Shown: positions 7,671 through 13,737 of the stretch, piece by piece
How positions within the stretch are numbered: the stretch's first letter is position 1
Layout: each line of letters opens with the position of its first letter
Source: an uncultured Treponema sp.
GTDB lineage: Bacteria > Spirochaetota > Spirochaetia > Treponematales > Treponemataceae
Assembly: GCA_934699065.1 (NCBI GenBank)
Contig: CAKUWD010000042.1
Location: 1-16,641, forward strand
Length of the DNA: 16,641 nucleotides
Direction of reading: 5' to 3'
Position numbers and translations under genes: made by a program
Notes under the pieces: model-generated
What the model was told of the DNA's origin: nothing
Seen by the model: the letters and a program-made list of their open reading frames with translations, nothing else
Database searches by the model: none

Positions 7671-8771
7671 ATGAGTGAAGAAATTCAGTATACTGACATA
7701 AATAAGAGTTTCGAGGCTGCGGTTGAGCGCAGTAAGAAAATTGAAGAGGATTTGATTAAAAATCCTAAAAAATACCGTGTTCTTACCGGAGATCGTCCTA
7801 CAGGTCTTTTGCATATCGGACACTATTTTGGCTCATTGCAGAACCGTGTTCGCCTGGCAAATATGGGCGTTCCAACTATGATTCTTATTGCTGATTATCA
7901 GGTTCTTACAGACCACGATGCATTTGACAAAATCAGCCAGAATACAAAGCAGCTTGTAATTGATTATCTTGCTGCGGGAATCAATCCTGAAAAGCAGGAT
8001 GTTATTATTTACCCTCACAGCTATGTGCCTGAGTGTAATCAGCTTATGATTCCTTTCCTTACACTTGTAAGCAACGCTGAGCTTTCCCGCAATCCTACTG
8101 TAAAAGAAGAAATTGAATCTGCCGGTCTTAAAAATGTAAATGCCGGAATGTATACATATCCTGTTCATCAGGCCTGCGATATTCTTTTCTGCAAGGGAAA
8201 TGTTGTTCCTGTAGGAAAAGATCAGCTTCCACACCTTGAAATGACCCGCACAATCGCAAGCCGCTTCAACAAGAAGTTCTGTACAGATATGGGAAAAGAA
8301 CCTGTTTTCCCTGAGCCACAGGCTTTGCTTTCTAAGACTCCAATGATTTTAGGTCTGGATGGCGGACAGAAGATGTCTAAGAGCCGCGGAAACGCTGTAA
8401 TGCTGAGTGCTACAGAAGATGAAACTGCAAAACTCATCAAAAAGGCAAAGACAGACCAGGACCGTAACATCACTTATGATCCTGTAAACCGCCCTGAGGT
8501 TGCAAACCTTCTTATGCTGATTTCCCTTTGTACTGGTGAAGAGCCTTCTGCAATTGCCGCTCGCATTGGTGACGGTGGCGGTGGAATGCTCAAGGCTACT
8601 CTTACTGAAGCTCTAAACGAAAAACTCCGTCCATTGCGCCAGGAACGTGCCCGTCTCGAAGCAGATCCTGCTTATATCAGAAAAGTATTGCTTGATGGTG
8701 CAGCAAAGGCTCGCGAAATTGGTATTAAGACTCTCGAAGAAGTTAGAGAGAGAATGAATATGTGTATCTAA
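7671..8771 (+). CDS. trpS: Tryptophanyl-tRNA synthetase
   Basis: A class I aminoacyl-tRNA synthetase (366 residues) that charges tRNA-Trp in the cytoplasm. The ATP-site motifs are canonical: HIGH at residues 48-51 in PTGLLHIGHYFGSL and KMSKS at 234-238 in GGQKMSKSRGNAV. MYTYPVHQACDILF and VPVGKDQLPHLEMTR are the characteristic TrpRS Trp-binding and dimer blocks. The N-terminus has about 35 extra residues before the catalytic core compared with B. subtilis-type TrpRS. The ATG at 7671 is chosen because AAGGA at 7659-7663 lies 7 bp before it; an in-frame GTG at 7653 lacks this. It is transcribed alone and closed by the hairpin at 8808-8839. Confidence 0.96.
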   Translation: MSEEIQYTDINKSFEAAVERSKKIEEDLIKNPKKYRVLTGDRPTGLLHIGHYFGSLQNRVRLANMGVPTMILIADYQVLTDHDAFDKISQNTKQLVIDYLAAGINPEKQDVIIYPHSYVPECNQLMIPFLTLVSNAELSRNPTVKEEIESAGLKNVNAGMYTYPVHQACDILFCKGNVVPVGKDQLPHLEMTRTIASRFNKKFCTDMGKEPVFPEPQALLSKTPMILGLDGGQKMSKSRGNAVMLSATEDETAKLIKKAKTDQDRNITYDPVNRPEVANLLMLISLCTGEEPSAIAARIGDGGGGMLKATLTEALNEKLRPLRQERARLEADPAYIRKVLLDGAAKAREIGIKTLEEVRERMNMCI

Positions 8772-8807
8772 AAATACAAATACTCCGCTTAAAACGGGGA
8801 ATGATAT

Positions 8808-8839
8808 AAAAAAAGTCCGGCTGGTCCGGACTTTTTTTT
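8808..8839. terminator. Bidirectional intrinsic terminator of trpS and the GGDEF gene
   Basis: The stem is AAAAAAAGTCCGG at 8808-8820 pairing with its exact complement at 8826-8838 around a 5-nt loop (CTGGT). It has a GC-rich core and a run of eight T on the + strand and seven A on the left. It follows trpS by 36 bp and overlaps the last base pairs of the minus-strand diguanylate cyclase stop codon, so it can serve both convergent genes. Confidence 0.92.
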
Positions 8840-10040
8840 AGCTCTTAAGATTTTTCTTACATTTATACATGTTTTTATCCGCCCGCTCAAAAACACGCAT
8901 AAAGCTTCCGTCATGAGTTTTATGAAACTCTGAAAATCCGCTGGCAATTATTACACCGCCTTTAGCTTTTTCTTCCTGAATGAAATGTTTAAAGGCTTCA
9001 ATTAATTTTTTGTGGTTTGAATAATCTTCCCCTTTAAGAATAGCTACAAATTCATCACCACCAATTCTGTATACAGGGCTATGTTTAAAATGCTGACAGA
9101 TTATCCTGCAGGCAGATTTTATATATTCATCACCTTTTTCGTGTCCCTGAGTATCATTAATTATCTTTAATCCATTCAAATCAAAGAAGATAACACCGAG
9201 TTCCTGTAAAGTTTCCTCGGCAATAGCTTTTTCTATTAATCCGACATCTTCGATATAGGCTGCTTTATTTTTTACACCTGTAAGAGGATCTGTATAAGCC
9301 ATATAACGAGCAACACCAAGTTCTTTTTCATGAATTTCTTCTTTTCGAATTAAGCTTTCCAGCAGCTTTCTTCGTTCTTCTTTTTCATCTTCTACAACAA
9401 AAGTATGAAGCAGGCACAAACCCAGCATTAATCCCATTGCATAGAAGGGCATGAAAGGATATTTAGCCTGAAAAGCTATAAATATAGTCATTGCGAAGCC
9501 GAAAAAGCCTACGGCATGGTGTCTCGTTTTTGATATATTTTGTTTTTTTGATGTGATTATTAACATATGAACAGTTGTTGCAAAAAAGAGAAAGAGCTGA
9601 ATTATAAGATTAAAAAATCTTACCTTGCTTGTATGGTAAATACCTTCTTCATCAAAATAAAATACAACGGGCAAAAAGATATTTATGATTAAAACTATAA
9701 TTTCAAAAACAAAAATACCGGCTCCGACATAATAAAGAATCTTAGAAAACAAGTTTTTTTCATTCAGATAAGAAATTACATATTTTATCCATAAAAAAAC
9801 GGAAAGCATCATTGCTATAAAAAAGAGGTTTGTGTCTATATATTCAAGAGGTCGGATTTTTAATGAATAAAAGACACCCCATAGAATATCTGCAAGATAG
9901 AAAATAATTACGCTGATTAAAAAGAGTTTGTAAGCTGATAATGCTGGGGTAAGATCTTTTTTGCTGGAGGTTTTTAAGACGTCGTAATTCGTAATAAGCA
10001 GAATCAAGAGTGCAAGAATGCCTATGCTTGAATAATACAA
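8838..10040 (-). CDS. Membrane-bound GGDEF diguanylate cyclase
   Basis: A 400-residue protein. The N-terminal ~220 residues contain about seven hydrophobic segments with no recognisable extracellular sensor domain, followed by a short charged helical linker (EDEKEERRKLLESLIRKEEIHEKE) and a C-terminal GGDEF domain. DPLTGVKNKAAY opens the domain and the catalytic signature is intact as GGDEF at residues 327-331, so c-di-GMP synthesis from two GTP is expected at the inner membrane. The RxxD inhibitory site five residues before GGDEF is absent. The start is a TTG at 10038-10040. It is preceded by GGGGAG and AAAGGA on the minus strand, and the next Met would delete the first membrane helices. It is divergent from the LytTR regulator gene and shares a 124-bp upstream region with it. 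The input signal is unknown. Confidence 0.9.
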   Translation of the reverse strand: MYYSSIGILALLILLITNYDVLKTSSKKDLTPALSAYKLFLISVIIFYLADILWGVFYSLKIRPLEYIDTNLFFIAMMLSVFLWIKYVISYLNEKNLFSKILYYVGAGIFVFEIIVLIINIFLPVVFYFDEEGIYHTSKVRFFNLIIQLFLFFATTVHMLIITSKKQNISKTRHHAVGFFGFAMTIFIAFQAKYPFMPFYAMGLMLGLCLLHTFVVEDEKEERRKLLESLIRKEEIHEKELGVARYMAYTDPLTGVKNKAAYIEDVGLIEKAIAEETLQELGVIFFDLNGLKIINDTQGHEKGDEYIKSACRIICQHFKHSPVYRIGGDEFVAILKGEDYSNHKKLIEAFKHFIQEEKAKGGVIIASGFSEFHKTHDGSFMRVFERADKNMYKCKKNLKS

Positions 10041-10075
10041 ATTCCTTTCTCCCCAAAAAATGAATCGTTTAATTA

Positions 10076-10084
10076 ATTATAACA
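10076..10084 (-). promoter_or_regulatory. Extended -10 promoter of the diguanylate cyclase gene
   Basis: The minus strand reads TGTTATAAT across 10084-10076, an extended -10 (TGnTATAAT). The hexamer 17 bp upstream (TTTATC) is a poor -35, as is common for extended -10 promoters. Transcription would start near 10069, about 29 bp before the TTG start. Confidence 0.5.
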
Positions 10085-10136
10085 TAATTTAATATATTGA
10101 TAAAGAAAAAAAAGAATAACTCAAACCCACTGTTTT

Positions 10137-10142
10137 TATAGT
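10137..10142 (+). promoter_or_regulatory. Possible -10 element for the response regulator gene
   Basis: TATAGT at 10137-10142 lies 23 bp before the first ATG. No good -35 is seen. The same hexamer serves as the predicted -10 of the ABC exporter promoter. Weak evidence. Confidence 0.3.
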
Positions 10143-10164
10143 AATTGAAATTGAAGATAAGTTC

Positions 10165-10902
10165 ATGATGGACTATAATAAAATAATGTTCCGCATTGCA
10201 ATTTGCGAAGATGAAAAAGTTATTCTTGATTTTGAAAGTTCTCTTGTAAAAAACTGGGCAGCCGGCCCCTTGTGTAATGGTGCATTTGAGCTGGATACTT
10301 ATATTTCTTCAGAACAGTTTCTTTTTGAAAGTGAAGATAAAGCTCCTTACGATGTTCTGATTTTTGATATTCAGATGAAAAATATGAACGGAATGGAGCT
10401 GGCAAAAAAACTGCGCTCACGGGGCTGTGATGCTGTAATCATTTTCATTACCGGTGTTCCTGACTATGCGATTGAAGGTTATGAGGTTGGGGCTGTGCGT
10501 TATATTTTAAAGCCGGTTAAGGAAGAGGTTTTGAAGGGACTTCTGGACAGTGCCTGGACCGAGCGGCAGAAGAAGGCGGAAGATTTTTTCCTTCTGGGGC
10601 AGGGTGCTGATCTGGAAAAAATCTCTTTTGATAACATTATTTATATTGAAGCAAACGGCCACTATGTACATTTGAAGGGAAAAGATTTTGAACGGGAATG
10701 GAAGGCAAGTTTTAGTGATACGACAGCTGACTTTGAGGGACGGAACTTTTTTTGTCTCAGGCGCGGACTGATGGTGAATCTGAAACATGTGGCGCGGATT
10801 ACAAGAACAGACTGTCAGCTGGATGACGGAGAAACGCTTCCGGTTGCCCGTGGTATTTATAAAGAACTGAACGAAGCTTTTATAAATTATTTTAAAATGT
10901 AG
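10165..10902 (+). CDS. LytTR-family response regulator (AgrA/LytR-type)
   Basis: A 245-residue transcription regulator. The N-terminal receiver domain (about 8-130) has the acidic pair Glu15-Asp16, the phospho-acceptor Asp68 in VLIFDIQMKNMNG, Thr96, and Lys116 in YILKPV, so it should be phosphorylatable. The C-terminal LytTR DNA-binding domain (about 145-245) shows IIYIEANGHYVHL, RNFFCLRRGLMVNLKHV and a final short helix, the usual layout. Possible starts are the tandem ATGs at 10165 and 10168 or an ATG at 10186 (MFRIAICEDE); none has a strong ribosome binding site. It is followed after 110 bp by a GHKL kinase, its likely partner. The direct repeats at 11775-11810 upstream of the exporter genes are the most likely binding site. 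Confidence 0.92.
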   Translation: MMDYNKIMFRIAICEDEKVILDFESSLVKNWAAGPLCNGAFELDTYISSEQFLFESEDKAPYDVLIFDIQMKNMNGMELAKKLRSRGCDAVIIFITGVPDYAIEGYEVGAVRYILKPVKEEVLKGLLDSAWTERQKKAEDFFLLGQGADLEKISFDNIIYIEANGHYVHLKGKDFEREWKASFSDTTADFEGRNFFCLRRGLMVNLKHVARITRTDCQLDDGETLPVARGIYKELNEAFINYFKM

Positions 10903-10903
10903 T

Positions 10904-10975
10904 AGAGATTATCCGTTCAAGCCGGACAATGAAAATCTCTTGTGTTATATTCGGCTTCGAACCTGACATCTTTTT
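10904..10975 (+). other. Structured intergenic RNA candidate between regulator and kinase genes
   Basis: AGAGATT (10904-10910) pairs with AATCTCT (10934-10940), with inner pairing of ATTATCCG to CGGACAAT (one mismatch). A second pairing is possible between GTTCAAGCCG (10915-10924) and CGGCTTCGAAC (10952-10962), with one bulged base. The two overlap, so they are either alternative folds or a pseudoknot using the first loop. A T5 run follows at 10971-10975. The function is unknown; partial termination or attenuation between the two genes is possible. Confidence 0.4.
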
Positions 10976-10999
10976 GATGATTTCTTTAATTTTCTAGTG

Positions 11000-11005
11000 T
11001 ATAAT
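11000..11005 (+). promoter_or_regulatory. Possible internal promoter -10 for the kinase gene
   Basis: A perfect TATAAT at 11000-11005 lies 8 bp before the GTG start at 11013. The nearest -35-like hexamer, TTGATG at 10974-10979, is 20 bp away, longer than ideal. If active, transcripts would start at or near the GTG, giving a nearly leaderless mRNA. Confidence 0.3.
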
Positions 11006-11012
11006 ATTATCT

Positions 11013-11768
11013 GTGAATAATTTAATAATGTTGCTTCTGGCGGCTTTGGGAGCTGCCCTTATCTCTGTGATTCTCACAATATTAATTCTCAAATCTAAAT
11101 ATGACAAACGCTTGTCAGATTTTCAGGATTCGGTACTCAAAAAGCAGCGCGATGAGGTTCAGAATATATATCAGACAATGAGAGCCTGGCGCCACGACTA
11201 TCATAATCATATGCAGTCAATTAAGGCGATGCTGGAGATGGGGAAGAAAACTGAGTTGTCCGAATATTTAGACAACCTCGAAAAAGATCTGGACTCTATT
11301 GATATTGCGATTCGTACAGGAAACGTTGGCCTTGATGCCATATTAAGTTCTAAGGTTTCGATTGCACGGAAAAATAATATTGAGGTGAACTGTACGGCTA
11401 AGGTTCCGCAGGATTTAAAGATTTCTGATGTTCATCTTTGTGCGATTGTTGGAAACCTTATGGACAATGCGATTGAAGCCTGTGAAAAAATGAAGTGTTG
11501 TGAAGGCTCTAAAACGCAGGGGGAGTCAGCTGCGCCTCGTTTTATCCGTGTTTACATTGGTCTTTTTAAGAGTCAGCTTTATATTTCTGTGACTAATTCA
11601 ACCTGCGAAAAATACCGTAAACGACTTTCAGAACTTGTTACTTCAAAGCTTGGTGAACACGGATTCGGACTTCGCCGCATCGATAAAATTGCAGAACGCT
11701 ATGACGGTTATGTAAACAGAAAGAACGAGCCTGGTGTTTTCGCGACAGAAGTAATGATTCCGCTGTAA
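11013..11768 (+). CDS. GHKL-type sensor histidine kinase lacking a sensor domain
   Basis: A 251-residue AgrC/NatK-like kinase. The only membrane segment is residues 4-26, followed by a short coiled linker (YDKRLSDFQDSVLKKQRDEV). The phospho-acceptor is His61 in WRHDYHNHMQSI, the RHDxxNH box of this class. VGNLMDNAIEACEKM is the N box and GEHGFGLRRIDKIAERYDG the G box of the ATPase domain. Typical AgrC-like kinases carry five to seven helices before this core, and here they are absent. The start is GTG at 11013 or ATG at 11028; neither has a ribosome binding site. The ATG would leave the membrane helix largely intact. It should phosphorylate the LytTR regulator encoded just upstream. The stop is 106 bp before the exporter genes. 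Confidence 0.9.
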   Translation: MNNLIMLLLAALGAALISVILTILILKSKYDKRLSDFQDSVLKKQRDEVQNIYQTMRAWRHDYHNHMQSIKAMLEMGKKTELSEYLDNLEKDLDSIDIAIRTGNVGLDAILSSKVSIARKNNIEVNCTAKVPQDLKISDVHLCAIVGNLMDNAIEACEKMKCCEGSKTQGESAAPRFIRVYIGLFKSQLYISVTNSTCEKYRKRLSELVTSKLGEHGFGLRRIDKIAERYDGYVNRKNEPGVFATEVMIPL

Positions 11769-11774
11769 GGCGCA

Positions 11775-11810
11775 TTGCATTTCATGCACCAATATTTACA
11801 TTTCGTGAAC
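11775..11810 (+). promoter_or_regulatory. LytTR-type operator: two direct repeats with 21-bp period
   Basis: TTGCATTTCATGCAC at 11775-11789 and TTACATTTCGTGAAC at 11796-11810 match at 12 of 15 positions and are offset by exactly 21 bp, two DNA turns. LytTR regulators bind paired imperfect direct repeats with this spacing, so the site is probably bound by the regulator encoded at 10165-10902. It would span about -75 to -40 of the exporter promoter, the normal position for activation. Confidence 0.7.
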
Positions 11811-11837
11811 TTTTTTCTAAACAAGAAAAATAAAATA

Positions 11838-11843
11838 TATAGT
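11838..11843 (+). promoter_or_regulatory. Activator-dependent promoter -10 of the ABC exporter operon
   Basis: TATAGT at 11838-11843 predicts a start near 11850, about 25 bp before the ATG at 11875. The -35 region (TTCTAA, 11815-11820) is poor, as expected for a promoter needing an activator. A small inverted repeat, TTTTTCT/AGAAAAA (11812-11818 and 11824-11830), lies between the operator and the -10. Confidence 0.45.
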
Positions 11844-11874
11844 CATGGTATCTTAAAAAATTAAGGAGTCGTTT

Positions 11875-13737
11875 ATGAAAAAGAAAAAGCAGAATGGTGT
11901 TATCAAAAACATCTGCATCGTTTATTCGGCTATGTTCAAAAGATACCGCTCGGCGCCATGGCTTGTTGCCCTATATATTGCGGTTTCGGTTGCCATGCCG
12001 TTTCTTACCACTCTTACTCCGTCTCTGGCTATAGCCGGTATTTCAAGCGGCAGTATTAAAACCTTTTTGATTTACAGTGCTGCTGCAGTTACATCCTTTT
12101 GTGTGCTTACTGCTCTTAAAGGCTTTTGTAACGCAAAAATGATGGCTAAGCATACTTACACCAGAATCGGCTGTTTTATGATGAACTTTTTCAAAAAGAC
12201 AATTCTTACTGATTATCTGAATATTGAACCTCAGCCGAAACAGAAGCTTATGGGTAAGGCTGTAAATGCTGTAAACTCGGATTGGGATGGAGCTCAGAAT
12301 CTTTCCCGTCTTGGTCTTGAAATGATAATCATTCTTTTTGGAATTGGTGTATATGGTACTGCAATTTTTATGCTGGACTGGAAGATTCTTCTGGTTATGG
12401 TTTTTATGTTTGCCGGAGATATTCTTTTAAGGAATCATGCCATTAAATTTGGTGATGATCATCGCGAAGATTTTACCGAGGTATACCGCAAAATAAATTA
12501 TCTGGAAACAAACAGTCTTAGTGTAAGTGCTGGTAAAGATATCAGAATCTATCAGATGAAGGACTGGTTTCATTCCAAGTTTGATTCTCTGATTAAGGCA
12601 AGCAAATGCTTCCGCTGGAAGTATCAGCTTAAGTGGTACTGGCCAACAGTTTCTGATACCTTCTTTAATTCTCTGCGCGATATTATTGCCTATTCACTTT
12701 TGATTCGTCAGGTGCTTGCCGGCCAGATTTCGATTGCGGAGTTTACACTTTACATTGGAATTGTTTCGGGCTTCTGTGAATGGATTTACAGTGTTTCTGA
12801 AAACATGGCCTACCTTAAGGAATCGAGCCACAACTTTAATATGTATAATGAGTTTATGGCTCAGGAGGATTTCTTTAAGCATGATAAACAATCGACCCCT
12901 GCTGTAGTTTCGACCCTTCGACCAGGCTCAGGGACCGCAGGCTCAAACACTGTATCAGCCGATGACGCGCCGGAAATTGAATTCCGTAACGTGGGCTTTA
13001 CCTACGAAGGCAGCGACAAGCCTATTTTGAAAAATCTTAATTTCAAAATAAAAGCGGGAGAAAAAATTGCCCTTGTTGGAAACAATGGGGCTGGTAAAAC
13101 AACAATCGTAAAGCTTTTATGCGGCCTTTATCCTCCGACAGAAGGACAGATTCTTGTTGATGGAAAATCAATCGATGAAATTGGTATTGATAAATATCAG
13201 GATAAAATCAGCGTATTGTTTCAGGATACAACTCCAATTTCTTTTTCGATTGCAGAAAATGTCTGCGGCTGCGATTTGAATCAGATTGATAAAGCGCGGC
13301 TTGACAAGTGCCTTAAGTCTGCCGATATTTATGAAAAAATCCAGACTCTTCCGAAAAAAGAAAAATCTTATATTACCCAGACTCTTGAAGAAGATGGAAT
13401 TCTTCTTTCTGGTGGTGAGACTCAAAAGCTTCTGCTTGCAAAGGCAATGTATAAAGATGGCTCTTTCCTGATTCTTGATGAACCGACTTCAGCCCTCGAT
13501 CCGATTGCCGAGAGTAAGATTTACGAAGAATACAACAGCATGGCATCTGACAAAACTTCAGTGTTCATTTCGCACCGTCTTGCAAGTACAAAGTTCTGCG
13601 ACAAGATTATGTTCCTGGACGATGGTCAGATTGTAGAAAGTGGAAGTCATGACGAGTTGATTAAGAAGGGCGGAAAGTACCGCGAGATTTTCGACATTCA
13701 GAGTCACTATTATCAGGAGAACGCAAATGAAAAATAA
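11875..13737 (+). CDS. ABC exporter half-transporter (membrane plus ATPase domains), subunit 1
   Basis: A 620-residue half-size exporter. Residues about 25-310 form a six-helix membrane domain. A linker of some 37 residues (about 325-361) follows. The ATPase domain starts near PEIEFRNVGF. Its motifs are complete: Walker A GNNGAGKTT (402-410, Lys408), Q-loop LFQD, signature LSGGE (511-515), Walker B ILDE with catalytic Glu536, SALDP D-loop, and His567. There is no C39 peptidase domain. AAGGAG at 11863-11868 is 6 bp before the ATG. The gene overlaps the next transporter gene by 11 bp, so the two should be translationally coupled and form a heterodimer. The linker contains a stretch resembling a dispersed DNA repeat (12904-12955). 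The substrate is unknown; peptide, lipid or drug export are all possible. Expression is probably driven by the LytTR operator just upstream. Confidence 0.93.
   Translation: MKKKKQNGVIKNICIVYSAMFKRYRSAPWLVALYIAVSVAMPFLTTLTPSLAIAGISSGSIKTFLIYSAAAVTSFCVLTALKGFCNAKMMAKHTYTRIGCFMMNFFKKTILTDYLNIEPQPKQKLMGKAVNAVNSDWDGAQNLSRLGLEMIIILFGIGVYGTAIFMLDWKILLVMVFMFAGDILLRNHAIKFGDDHREDFTEVYRKINYLETNSLSVSAGKDIRIYQMKDWFHSKFDSLIKASKCFRWKYQLKWYWPTVSDTFFNSLRDIIAYSLLIRQVLAGQISIAEFTLYIGIVSGFCEWIYSVSENMAYLKESSHNFNMYNEFMAQEDFFKHDKQSTPAVVSTLRPGSGTAGSNTVSADDAPEIEFRNVGFTYEGSDKPILKNLNFKIKAGEKIALVGNNGAGKTTIVKLLCGLYPPTEGQILVDGKSIDEIGIDKYQDKISVLFQDTTPISFSIAENVCGCDLNQIDKARLDKCLKSADIYEKIQTLPKKEKSYITQTLEEDGILLSGGETQKLLLAKAMYKDGSFLILDEPTSALDPIAESKIYEEYNSMASDKTSVFISHRLASTKFCDKIMFLDDGQIVESGSHDELIKKGGKYREIFDIQSHYYQENANEK
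12904..12955. repeat. Dispersed-repeat-like sequence in frame within the ABC exporter gene
   Basis: The stretch contains GTTTCGACCCTTCGACCAGG and then CTCAGGGACCGCAGGCTCAA. This is very like the CTTCGAC-AGGCTCAGGGACC repeats scattered between genes in many bacteria. It shares GT(A/G)GTTTCGA with the arm of the element at 761. It encodes VVSTLRPGSGTAGSNTV (about residues 344-360), which is low-complexity and unlike the rest of the protein. The matching linker of subunit 2 is about 18 residues shorter, as expected if about 54 bp had been inserted here. Confidence 0.5.

Noticed and set aside
8782..8800. Small hairpin just after trpS as a separate terminator
   Set aside because: The stem is only about five pairs with a GU and has no T-run; the strong hairpin at 8808-8839 follows directly.
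11769..11874. Possible small pheromone-peptide gene between kinase and exporter genes
   Set aside because: No ATG/GTG frame of useful length with a ribosome binding site and a leader-like or double-Gly sequence is visible; the gap is accounted for by operator and promoter.
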